Made by a program: the position numbers and the translations under genes
IMG/VR virus record: IMGVR_UViG_3300023284_002488
Span: 1 to 33,326 of that record
Length of the DNA stretch: 33,326 nt
Direction: 5' to 3' (one strand)
Source of the DNA: a virus
Notes under the pieces: model-generated
What the model saw: only the letters and a program-made list of their open reading frames with translations
Databases searched by the model: none
What the model was told of the DNA's origin: nothing
Shown: positions 1 through 7,456 of the stretch, piece by piece
Layout of the letters: each line of letters opens with the position of its first letter
How positions within the stretch are numbered: the stretch's first letter is position 1

Positions 1-372
1 GTCCAAATATCTCTTCGACCCCGGATAAACCTCGATCCCTAAGCTCTCCATACGCACATCTTCAAAAACATTTTTGAGATAGTTAAACAACGGCTGGTCA
101 GCGTATTCCTTCGCCTTCGAACTTTGCCCGTAAACATCAAAATCCGTGTACCGTACGTGGAACGTTTCATGATCCAAGTAACCCCAGAACACCTTAGCCT
201 GACTAGGCGTCAGTACCGTTCCAGCCGGGAGCGTCGGTATATTTACCAACGTTCCATCCGTGTAAGCCACCCTTCCTCCAAATTTAAGGCTGACTCCCGT
301 ATTACGTCCCATCTTACGGGAATAATCGGCAGCCACACTTTGAAAGGTCTCAACTTTATATCCGGTCTTCAT
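1..372 (-). CDS. CobT-like protein with HExxH motif (3' end cut by window edge)
   Basis: An open frame of 124 codons starts at ATG 372 and runs off the left edge with no stop, so only the N-terminus is visible. Residues 68-72 read HETFH, an HExxH zinc-peptidase signature, followed at residues 104-110 by an E-D-x-R-x-E stretch. That spacing suits a third glutamate ligand of a gluzincin-like site. This pattern recalls the phage CobT-like or vWA proteins that partner a CobS/MoxR-like AAA+ ATPase, and the gene just upstream is exactly such an ATPase. A vWA domain would lie beyond the edge and cannot be checked. The gene has its own consensus promoter (399-427). The family call rests on motif memory and context; peptidase activity is inference. 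Confidence 0.66.
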   Translation of the reverse strand, partial: MKTGYKVETFQSVAADYSRKMGRNTGVSLKFGGRVAYTDGTLVNIPTLPAGTVLTPSQAKVFWGYLDHETFHVRYTDFDVYGQSSKAKEYADQPLFNYLKNVFEDVRMESLGIEVYPGSKRYLD

Positions 373-398
373 TTGCTTCTCATTTCGAATATATCGTC

Positions 399-427
399 AT
401 TATAACACGTACTCGTGCCAATGTCAA
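399..427 (-). promoter_or_regulatory. Consensus sigma70 promoter before the CobT-like gene
   Basis: On the minus strand TTGACA (422-427) and TATAAT (399-404) are separated by exactly 17 nt, a perfect match to the bacterial housekeeping promoter. The -35 box overlaps the stop codon of the CobS-like gene. The -10 is followed by GACGATA, a downstream element shared with the two other promoters in this window. The ATG at 372 lies 26 nt past the -10. Confidence 0.85.
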
Positions 428-1578
428 GTGACATCCAGACCCACCCGGTCCAGTATTTGACGCACCACTTCCTGATCATCATCATCAAACCAGTTCAACA
501 GTGTAAATTCAATAGCCTCCTTTGTGTTAATGATCAGCTTAAGCTCAAAAAAGTCAATGATCTTCCGCGTTGAAAACGAAATCGAAAGCTGTCCATCCAA
601 GAAAACCTGTCGAACCTCGTTTGCCACCTTTACCAGGAGAGAAATTTCCTTTCTATCCGCGTCGGGAAACCTAGCTCGGAGCATTTTTTCTTCTACATCC
701 GGCGGAAGATAGCCCACCGAGATCTTAACCGAAAATCGGTCGAGAAACGCGCTGTTAAGCACCTCAGTCCCCGTATAAATTCCAAAACCATCACCCTTTC
801 CGCCAGTATTCGCAGTTGCAATCACTTTGAATCCCTTCGCCGCCTTAATAGTTTCTCCCGTCTCCGAAATATACAGGGTCTTCCCACCCTCCAGCACCGA
901 CGACAGTACCGCCGCTATATGCGGCGGCATATAATCAATTTCATCCGCCAAGAGAGGATAACCTCCCCGCATCGCATTTGGAAGTGCCCCGTAGGAAAAG
1001 TACGTTCCCTTCACCGGGTCCGCTTGCGGATAACCCAAAAAGTTTCGCACCGTCACGTCACCGTTCATATTTATCCTATGAATCGGCGCGTTCAATCGGT
1101 TATAAACCTGCAACACTCCTTCAGTCTTACCACAACCGGTCGGTCCGGAAACGTAAACATTCTTTTCCGTCACCGCCGCCGCCACCAGAGCAGTCTTCAG
1201 ACCGCGATCAAAATGAAAGTGTTGAATTTCCTCCGGCAAGAAACTTTCCGTCTCTGGGATTACCGAAGTCACGTATTTCTTCGTAATATCGAACGCCTTA
1301 TCCGGCTCCGACGGCGAATCAAACACGAACGACGGCAACAACGGCTCAAGGTCCGCCGACGGCAAGTTCTTTCGGTCAATCTTCTTGAGCAACTCGAGAA
1401 TTATCGGACTAGCAAGCCGAGCTTGTGGATATTCTTTAAGATACTTTTTGCCACTCATCTTATGCTTTTCAGCTAGATGCGACACCAAACTATGTCCCGT
1501 GTACGGACACAGTAAGCATTGTACCTTATAGGTGTCAACCCGAGTTCTGAATTCCGCTACGTCAATCCTGTCTGCCAC
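424..1578 (-). CDS. CobS-like (MoxR-type) AAA+ ATPase with N-terminal zinc finger
   Basis: The 384-residue protein has a Walker A GPTGCGKT at about 145-152, Walker B LLADEID at about 209-215, a sensor-1 ATAN at about 254-257 and an AFLDRF arginine-finger region. This is the layout of AAA+ ATPases of the MoxR/CobS group. The N-terminus carries a C-x2-C...H-x4-H finger (about residues 21-39) followed by a K-Y-L-K-E-Y-P stretch, resembling MucR-type fingers. In cobalt chelatase CobS works with CobT; in phages the pair occurs outside cobalamin synthesis and its role is not established, perhaps remodelling of a protein or complex. The start is GTG at 1578, preceded by GGGAG six nucleotides away. 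The gene has its own perfect promoter at 1617-1645 and is followed by the CobT-like gene. Confidence 0.85.
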   Translation of the reverse strand: MADRIDVAEFRTRVDTYKVQCLLCPYTGHSLVSHLAEKHKMSGKKYLKEYPQARLASPIILELLKKIDRKNLPSADLEPLLPSFVFDSPSEPDKAFDITKKYVTSVIPETESFLPEEIQHFHFDRGLKTALVAAAVTEKNVYVSGPTGCGKTEGVLQVYNRLNAPIHRINMNGDVTVRNFLGYPQADPVKGTYFSYGALPNAMRGGYPLLADEIDYMPPHIAAVLSSVLEGGKTLYISETGETIKAAKGFKVIATANTGGKGDGFGIYTGTEVLNSAFLDRFSVKISVGYLPPDVEEKMLRARFPDADRKEISLLVKVANEVRQVFLDGQLSISFSTRKIIDFFELKLIINTKEAIEFTLLNWFDDDDQEVVRQILDRVGLDVT

Positions 1579-1616
1579 GTAAATCTCCCATCATATTTTG
1601 CATCAAGTGTATCGTT

Positions 1617-1645
1617 ATTATATATGATATTGGTGGGAATGTCAA
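1617..1645 (-). promoter_or_regulatory. Consensus sigma70 promoter before the CobS-like gene
   Basis: TTGACA (1640-1645, minus strand) and TATAAT (1617-1622) are spaced by exactly 17 nt. The -10 is followed immediately by AACGATA. The -35 overlaps the last codons of the endonuclease IV gene, the same placement as in the other two promoters. The GTG start at 1578 lies about 38 nt downstream of the -10. Confidence 0.85.
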
Positions 1646-2445
1646 ACTTTTTCTACTACGCTCCTTACATAGGCTGCATCCTGCTCTTGTATTGCCAACG
1701 ACCTCCGCTCCAGGATACAAGGCCACGTTACCATGTCCAGTATCATAGGTCGATGGTCCCAGTCTCGATCCTCAAATGGTGTATTATGCCGATCCTTATT
1801 ATTCCCTAATACCACCTCCGGGTCGGGAGAGTTAAGGTGCACTAGACGCACGTACTCACCGTAGTTAATTACAATTCCCGTTCGTATTTTGTTATTCCAG
1901 AGATCCACTCCTCTCGCGTACAAGTGCGTTGTATCCAGACACATTCCCATATTATTCATATCAAGAGCATCAAGACAAAGAGCTATAAATTCTACACTGC
2001 CCACCGCCGACCCGTTCTTCGACCCCGCATCCACTTCCAACAGTACCTTCAGGTCCTCATCCTCCACCACTTTACGGAAAAACTCCAACAGGTTAGTTGC
2101 CGCTTCATTCTCCGTCAGTTGTTTCTTGAATCCCGGGTGTATCACCATCCCTTTTGCTCCCACCGCCAGCGCTAGCTTAGCATAATCTCTAAATGATTTT
2201 CGGTAGAACGATTTGCGACGGGGTTCCCCCTCGCACGGGTTAATCACATACGGCAAATGTACCCAAATATCAATTCCGTACATCATACTCGTGAATTCTC
2301 GGATATCTTTTTCTTCGATTGAATAAGGTTTATAATCCGTCCCTCCACCAAGCATTATTTGCACCACGTCATAGTTCATGGCCCTCGCGTTAACCACCAC
2401 GTATCGGAGACCCTCCTTAACGCTAAGGTGCCCACCCAGTTTCAA
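1642..2445 (-). CDS. nfo: Endonuclease IV-like AP endonuclease
   Basis: This 267-residue protein matches the TIM-barrel endonuclease IV family, which cuts DNA 5' of abasic sites using three zinc ions. The metal-ligand blocks appear in order: HLPY, VIHPG, LLEVDAG (usual form LENTAG), CLDTTHLYARG, HLNSPDP, DRHNTPF and a terminal LER. The length is close to the usual 280 residues. The start is TTG at 2445, overlapping the polymerase TGA as TTGA, with a strong GGGAGGT nine nucleotides upstream; this fixes a non-ATG start. It is translationally coupled behind the DNA polymerase, so a job in repair during phage replication or in attack on modified or damaged DNA is likely. The alternative is a sugar isomerase-like TIM barrel, but the full ligand set favours Nfo. 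Confidence 0.87.
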   Translation of the reverse strand: MKLGGHLSVKEGLRYVVVNARAMNYDVVQIMLGGGTDYKPYSIEEKDIREFTSMMYGIDIWVHLPYVINPCEGEPRRKSFYRKSFRDYAKLALAVGAKGMVIHPGFKKQLTENEAATNLLEFFRKVVEDEDLKVLLEVDAGSKNGSAVGSVEFIALCLDALDMNNMGMCLDTTHLYARGVDLWNNKIRTGIVINYGEYVRLVHLNSPDPEVVLGNNKDRHNTPFEDRDWDHRPMILDMVTWPCILERRSLAIQEQDAAYVRSVVEKV

Positions 2446-4640
2446 TGGAACTTTACCTCCCTAGTCACATCTTCCAAATCTACTTCTTTCTGTTGGCCCC
2501 ACACCTTCCCCATCTTACATCCCACCGTGAGCTGCACTTCCCAACTCTTGATTTCAAATTCCATGGCACTCTTAATCAGAAGAATCCCCGTCCACACAAC
2601 ATCATCCCTAATCAGGAAAGTCAACTCATCGTGCAATTGCATAACCATCTTAATTTTCTTCTCCAGCCCAGCCTTTTTTAACTTCTTCACCACCCTCACC
2701 ATCGCTATCCTAGTAATCTCCGCTCCGGTCCCCTGTATCGCTGTGTTAACCGCACTACGATCCGCAAAAGCCTGCATCCGCCGATCCCCTTCATAAAATT
2801 GCTTAAGCCACCGCTTTCTCCCAAAATAGGTCGTCGTGTACCCTTCCCTCCGCGAAAAGATATGCACCTTGTTCATCCAGCTAAACAAGGTCGGGTGCTT
2901 CCGCACAAACCCGTCAAACATCATTTCTCCCACCCGAATCGCTATATTCGCCTTCTGGGCTATGGTATAGCCGGTAGCCCCGTAAAACGTAGCAAAATTA
3001 ATCACCTTCCCAATACGCCGTTTAGTTTCTCTCTCGGGTTTCGGCAACTCCGCAAACGCCTCATCAGAAATACCAAAAGCGGTCGCCGCCGTCATTGCAT
3101 GCAAATCCACTCCGTTTGCCAACGCCTTAAGCCAACGGGGTTCCTTGCTTAAGTTCGCTCCAATAACCAGTTCCTGACGATCATAATCAAAAGACACCAG
3201 CACCCACCCATCCGGTGCTTGAAAAGACTCTCTCACTGACGGTATAATTGCCACGTCTTTCTGTAACCGCCGCGTTACGTCAATTCCTTCATCCGCACAA
3301 TTCGCCGGACATCCGTTACAGGTCTCTCGAATACACGCCAAACCCTTCTCCGCGGGTAAAACCCAGGGCAGGTCTTCTTTATTTTCATTATGCATCCGCA
3401 CCGAAGCGTCCATTGATTTTGTCAACGCCACTTTCAGTTCCGCTTCTTTACTCTCAAAGAAAGAGTCATCTTCGTCCAGATCGTAGGTTCCTTGCGCTCT
3501 TCCCGGTTCTATTTTAACACTCAAATCAACCCCAACAATATCACGAAATTCTCCGTTAGACACCGCTTGGATATTAACTCCCGTCGCCCCATCCACCTCC
3601 GGAGCCCCACCTGGGGCCGAAAATCTAAACGTCGGGGCCGCAAAGATATTGAAGTTAAACCGTATCGGTATATCCGCCTCAATCAACCTCTTTAGTTTCT
3701 TGAAATAGGTCCCCGAAGCTTTCACCACCTTCTTATAAGACACCACGTACTCGCAGACTGGGAACTGATCCGCTAACTTCGACAGCACCTCCGCGTCAGT
3801 CTTGTGTTGCGGGTTCTTCCCCCGAGTCATCCCCAGGCTGGGCACTCCAAAACTCTCGAACAGCGCATCTCCGAGCTGCTTTGGACTGGTTATATCAAAC
3901 TGGTATCCGATAATTCGGTGTATCTGATTCGCCAGCGCCTCACTCAGCTTTTCAAGTCTCTCAAGCTGGCTCAAAATATATTGCTTATTAAGCTCCATTC
4001 CTCCGTTATGCTCTATCTTCCTGACAATATCGATAAGCTCGTGATCAATCTTTAACGCAAAACTTTGTTCCCGACTAACCCAGTCGTATTTTTCCCTAAT
4101 TCTAAGGGTAAAATCAGCATCAGCACAAGCGTAATCCACGCACCGCTTCGGCGACTTCGTCGAAATATCAAAATTCTTCGCCTTAATTTCCTCTGGTGTA
4201 AACAAATCCTCAAATCGGGTCATGTCTACGCCAAAATCCACCTTCGCAATATCCTTAAGCCCTTTACCCTTCCGATCCGGGTCTGCAAGATACACAAATT
4301 CCAACGTGTCCTCAAACTTCTCCGGTACCCATTTCGAAGCCACTTGCATAATATTTCGGTCATACTTAGCATTATGATAAATCACCGTGTATCCCTGATC
4401 TAACTTCTTCTGAACCAACCGCAATGCAAGCTCTTTCGGCAGATTATTCCCTATCTGGTGCCCAACGGGTACGTAAATCCCCGTTTCCGCTTCTAGACTA
4501 ATTGAAAACCCCACGAGTTTAGCTTTTCTCGTATTAAGACCCGTCGTCTCAGTATCAAAAGCCATCCACTTATCAGGGTGATGGTACGAATCCAAATAAG
4601 CCCGTAGGTCCGTAAACGACTGCGCTAGTTCATATCCCAT
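2442..4640 (-). CDS. polA: Family A DNA polymerase with 3'-5' exonuclease
   Basis: The 732-residue protein has a proofreading domain with DxE (D29/E31), NAKYD (N90-D94) and YACAD (Y170-D174). Its polymerase domain has motif A around D485 and E490 (SFDYDRQE), motif B RRIGKVINFATFYG (541-554) and motif C HDE (670-672). The residue matching E. coli Phe762 is Phe549, as in the wild-type enzyme. No 5'-3' exonuclease domain is present, as usual for phage Pol I. About 100 extra residues (about 361-463) sit between the NIQ motif and the strand before motif A and contain C436, C441, C444 and C448. This is the replicative polymerase, in an operon with the nuclease-like gene upstream (11 nt overlap) and endonuclease IV downstream, under the promoter at 5463-5491. 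Confidence 0.96.
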   Translation of the reverse strand: MGYELAQSFTDLRAYLDSYHHPDKWMAFDTETTGLNTRKAKLVGFSISLEAETGIYVPVGHQIGNNLPKELALRLVQKKLDQGYTVIYHNAKYDRNIMQVASKWVPEKFEDTLEFVYLADPDRKGKGLKDIAKVDFGVDMTRFEDLFTPEEIKAKNFDISTKSPKRCVDYACADADFTLRIREKYDWVSREQSFALKIDHELIDIVRKIEHNGGMELNKQYILSQLERLEKLSEALANQIHRIIGYQFDITSPKQLGDALFESFGVPSLGMTRGKNPQHKTDAEVLSKLADQFPVCEYVVSYKKVVKASGTYFKKLKRLIEADIPIRFNFNIFAAPTFRFSAPGGAPEVDGATGVNIQAVSNGEFRDIVGVDLSVKIEPGRAQGTYDLDEDDSFFESKEAELKVALTKSMDASVRMHNENKEDLPWVLPAEKGLACIRETCNGCPANCADEGIDVTRRLQKDVAIIPSVRESFQAPDGWVLVSFDYDRQELVIGANLSKEPRWLKALANGVDLHAMTAATAFGISDEAFAELPKPERETKRRIGKVINFATFYGATGYTIAQKANIAIRVGEMMFDGFVRKHPTLFSWMNKVHIFSRREGYTTTYFGRKRWLKQFYEGDRRMQAFADRSAVNTAIQGTGAEITRIAMVRVVKKLKKAGLEKKIKMVMQLHDELTFLIRDDVVWTGILLIKSAMEFEIKSWEVQLTVGCKMGKVWGQQKEVDLEDVTREVKFH

Positions 4641-5442
4641 GATTATCTATATCTCCGAAATTAGTCGTGGCTAATTGAGTCATGGTAAAAGTCGTCTTAC
4701 CTTCCGGGACATCCTGCGTCTTAATATAGTCCACATTCAACAGTCTTTTACCCCCTCCGCAATAAAACAATAGGGCAAACCAGTCCGCCTTATCACGCCC
4801 TTTCGTCCCAAACTTCCAGTAGTAAGGATCCCCCGACCTTGAATTTGACTTGTATCGATACCGTTTACTGGCCTTCACATTTACTCGCCCGAACTCCCCA
4901 TCCTCAACATCATAATCCGCGGTGGGCAACATCAGATTTTTGTCTTCCACAATATGCGTTCCCCGAAGTCGGATGTAATCCAGTTCCGCCCGACGACCAA
5001 ATCCCGTTGAAAAGTTCGTCGTAGACCAGTCCACGCATTCACTAAGATCGATATTCGCTTCCTCCGCCGCTTTTCTCACGTCAACCTCAGACACGCAAGC
5101 TAACCGTGCAAAAAGTCGCACTGATTTTAGACGTTTCAATTCCTTACGAAGGGTTATAGGGTCCACCCTACTTTTCATGGTTCGCCCCAGGTAAGTCCGG
5201 TAACTTGACGCGCTAATACCAAGGTACTTCGCCGCCTTTTGTATTGACCCGTGGTCCGCCAATAGCTCAAGCAGATCCTCTCTCGCTAGATTCCTCGCGT
5301 AAGTCGGTGGTCCCTTCAGTTCAAGCTCTTTCCAGAGTCGGTCAGCCTCTTTTCTTTCAAGACCAAGGTATATCATCCAGTTAGTCTTTGAACCAACCAT
5401 CAATATAAGCTCTTGGTGTTCTTCCAGTCTTAAGTTTAGCAT
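4630..5442 (-). CDS. Putative PD-(D/E)XK nuclease with N-terminal helix-turn-helix
   Basis: The family is not recognised with certainty. The N-terminal half of this 270-residue protein holds helical stretches typical of DNA-binding HTH (about residues 54-87, with SIQKAAKYLGIS, and about 107-130). The C-terminal half has the arrangement of a PD-(D/E)XK nuclease: GRRAELD (E153), then ADYD (about D177), then GRVNVKAS with K190, followed by a KADWFALL helix near 218-225. A role as site- or structure-specific nuclease acting with the polymerase is inferred from that arrangement and from being first in the polymerase operon. A homing-type or resolvase-like enzyme is possible. The ATG at 5442 is well supported by GGAGGAGG six nucleotides upstream and by a perfect promoter 20 nt before it. 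Confidence 0.65.
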   Translation of the reverse strand: MLNLRLEEHQELILMVGSKTNWMIYLGLERKEADRLWKELELKGPPTYARNLAREDLLELLADHGSIQKAAKYLGISASSYRTYLGRTMKSRVDPITLRKELKRLKSVRLFARLACVSEVDVRKAAEEANIDLSECVDWSTTNFSTGFGRRAELDYIRLRGTHIVEDKNLMLPTADYDVEDGEFGRVNVKASKRYRYKSNSRSGDPYYWKFGTKGRDKADWFALLFYCGGGKRLLNVDYIKTQDVPEGKTTFTMTQLATTNFGDIDNHGI

Positions 5443-5462
5443 AATTCCTCCTCCATATCGTT

Positions 5463-5491
5463 ATTATATCATATCACATTCACATTGTCAA
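5463..5491 (-). promoter_or_regulatory. Consensus sigma70 promoter for the nuclease/polymerase/Nfo operon
   Basis: TTGACA (5486-5491, minus strand) and TATAAT (5463-5468) have an exact 17 nt spacer, which overlaps the 3' end of the CHC2 primase gene. AACGATA follows the -10, as in the two other promoters. The leader is very short: the ATG at 5442 is only 20 nt past the -10, with the ribosome site GGAGGAGG in between. Confidence 0.85.
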
Positions 5492-5939
5492 CACGTTTCC
5501 TCCATACCTGCATTCTTTTGTTTAATTCGTTCTCCTCAATTATTCCTCGTTCGTAAAGAAGACAAATTTTATCCAGCATTTCCCCAAGTTTAGCGTGCTC
5601 TTTAACCTCCATCCAATGTAACCCCTTAAGAGTATCTTCCCCACCCTTTCGAGCCCGCAACAAGGGTAAACGGTCTATCTTCCTCCGTGACCCGGCCCCC
5701 TCTCCCCATTTCTTCTCCACCTCTCGATGAGCATCCGCTCTCTTCATTTCATGATACTTCGCGTAGAACCCGACCATATCCAGGGTCAGTTCACAGGCAA
5801 AACAGTGGAAAAGTTGGGTGTCAATATAAAATCCCGAGCTAGGGTCAGTATCATGATGAAACGGACAGTGAATCATGAGCCTTCCCGTCCGCTCCTGGAA
5901 ATTAATTCCCATATCCGTCAGTAATACCTCCGGTGTCAT
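5469..5939 (-). CDS. CHC2 zinc-finger primase-like protein (no catalytic domain)
   Basis: The 156-residue protein begins with the CHC2 zinc-binding domain of DnaG-type primases: C25-x2-H28, then C46-F-A-C49, with the flanking signature HCPFHHDTDPS and FHCFAC. DnaG is about 580 residues and has a TOPRIM polymerase domain; here nothing after residue 65 resembles TOPRIM, and the C-terminal part is basic and helical. It may bind template DNA and help a host or separate phage primase, or aid helicase recruitment. Its position directly downstream of the DnaB-like helicase fits replication initiation. The ATG at 5939 has GAGGTG about nine nucleotides upstream. The gene end contains the next operon's promoter. 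Confidence 0.82.
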   Translation of the reverse strand: MTPEVLLTDMGINFQERTGRLMIHCPFHHDTDPSSGFYIDTQLFHCFACELTLDMVGFYAKYHEMKRADAHREVEKKWGEGAGSRRKIDRLPLLRARKGGEDTLKGLHWMEVKEHAKLGEMLDKICLLYERGIIEENELNKRMQVWRKRVDNVNVI

Positions 5940-5945
5940 TATCTT

Positions 5946-6008
5946 TTACACCTCACCATCTTCTTTAGTCAAAATTTCAGGCTCTTCTTCACGTGTATTT
6001 TCATCCAT
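5946..6008 (-). CDS. Possible acidic 20-residue microprotein
   Basis: An ATG at 6008 overlaps the helicase stop codon as TGATG, the same coupled arrangement used elsewhere in this genome. It opens a 20-codon frame rich in Glu and Asp that ends at 5946, seven nucleotides before the primase start. The ribosome site of the primase lies inside its last codons, so it could serve to couple translation of helicase and primase. There is no similarity to go on. It could equally be a plain 68 nt spacer. Confidence 0.3.
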   Translation of the reverse strand: MDENTREEEPEILTKEDGEV

Positions 6009-7456
6009 CACAACACTATCTCATCTTCAGCCTCAACCGCCCCCGTCGGGGCATATCCGCTAACGGGCGCAAGCCCCGCCGTCAAATCAAACATTCTTCG
6101 AGAATCCGGCTCGATAAACACCGCCACCGGATCCGGGTCAACTTTACCCCATCTTGATTTCAACACCCCTATTTTCGGCTCCGAGGTTGCTTGCTCTTCC
6201 ACTCCAAAGAACACATAAGTCACCACGTCCGCTTCTTTCTCCGCCGCATTATACTGTCCCAAAGCCGTGAGATCCATTCTTCCCCCTTCCGTAGCCGCTC
6301 TTTTGAATCCTTCCCGGTTAATCTGAAACGGGGTTGCCACCGCCAACCCGCCACCTCCATCAAACGCCATCGCAAATCGCTTCGCGTCCGCAATCGTCTC
6401 GTTTCGGGCCAACGTTGTATTCTCGCTCCGATATTTAGAGTCTAACGGTAGTCGGGTCAGGTAATCCATCCACATCATATCTACTTCTTCTTCCGCGTGC
6501 TCCCGCACCGTCCGTTGCATTATCGACCCAAACGTTGTAAATTCTCCGCTATCCACCACTCTTATTGACCCGTAGTTTTTATTATTCGCCAAGTCATCAT
6601 TTACCAACTTGAAAAACATCTCCTGCGTTGGTTCAAGATTCCCCAAAAGTAGGCTAAACGTCGAAATCGGCTTCCCCTGGTTAGAGAACACCGGGTTTGC
6701 CGAGTGCATCGCCACTAACATTAATTTTATATCATCCGCCGGCATTTCTGACGAAAACAACAACGTGTTCCATCCCCCGTCCACCGACGCGTTCAAAATC
6801 ATATTCATCATCATAGTCGATTTTAAGTGTCCCCCGAATCCAGCATGAATATAAAGTTGCTTCTTCCTAATTCCTGCGGTCGCCGAGTCGTAGAGTCCGT
6901 ACCCCGTCGGCACCCCGTAAGTCTCCTGCGGGTTCTTTCGTCTTTTCTCGTATAACTCTACCAGCTCCTTTTGACTATCCTGTATTCGTGCTGGCATCCT
7001 CCCTTCCTGGTCAGCCGGTTTCCCTTCCGACTCCGCAAAAATAAATGCCAACGCCGCGTCCGTTCCCTTTATTTTAATTTTGTTGAGAGTTTCACCCGCG
7101 TTCGCTATTTTAATTCCTTGTTTCAGTGTTCGGGTCAAGCGTTCCGCCGCCTGCTGTTCCACCTCCGCTTCCAAAAGATCCTGGAACGATGCCCCCTCTA
7201 AAAATTGCTCCGTCAGGACCTCTTCCAGTACCATTACCTCTTCAACCTGGTTATCCTTTTCCAGTTGATTATAAACGCTCTGAAGTTGTGGAGCTTCCGC
7301 GTACTTCTGATAAAACTCCAGCAAGTAATCCAGCACCGCCTCATCTGCCTTCAACAGACTTACAAATCTACTACGCTCCACCCTCTTGTAGTTATCAGTT
7401 GCATTATCCTTCTCAGTGTCCGCTTCGTACACCAATCCGCGCAACACCGACTTCAT
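6008..7456 (-). CDS. DnaB-like replicative DNA helicase
   Basis: This 482-residue protein has a helical N-terminal domain and a RecA-like core of superfamily 4 starting near residue 180 (GVPTGYGLYD). The P-loop region reads GFGGHLKST (206-214), followed by the LLFSSEM block (232-238) typical of DnaB motif H1a. Later come VDMMWMDYL (Walker B) and a long C-terminal segment with KSRWGK, as expected for the last helicase motifs. The usual glycine before the P-loop lysine is leucine (L211). It should unwind DNA at the phage fork. The ATG at 7456 overlaps the stop of the loader-like gene as ATGA, and the CHC2 primase gene follows. Confidence 0.88.
   Translation of the reverse strand: MKSVLRGLVYEADTEKDNATDNYKRVERSRFVSLLKADEAVLDYLLEFYQKYAEAPQLQSVYNQLEKDNQVEEVMVLEEVLTEQFLEGASFQDLLEAEVEQQAAERLTRTLKQGIKIANAGETLNKIKIKGTDAALAFIFAESEGKPADQEGRMPARIQDSQKELVELYEKRRKNPQETYGVPTGYGLYDSATAGIRKKQLYIHAGFGGHLKSTMMMNMILNASVDGGWNTLLFSSEMPADDIKLMLVAMHSANPVFSNQGKPISTFSLLLGNLEPTQEMFFKLVNDDLANNKNYGSIRVVDSGEFTTFGSIMQRTVREHAEEEVDMMWMDYLTRLPLDSKYRSENTTLARNETIADAKRFAMAFDGGGGLAVATPFQINREGFKRAATEGGRMDLTALGQYNAAEKEADVVTYVFFGVEEQATSEPKIGVLKSRWGKVDPDPVAVFIEPDSRRMFDLTAGLAPVSGYAPTGAVEAEDEIVL

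Noticed and set aside
919-1476. A 185-codon plus-strand open frame
   Set aside because: It is antisense to the CobS-like ATPase, whose motifs prove the minus-strand frame; there is no independent support.
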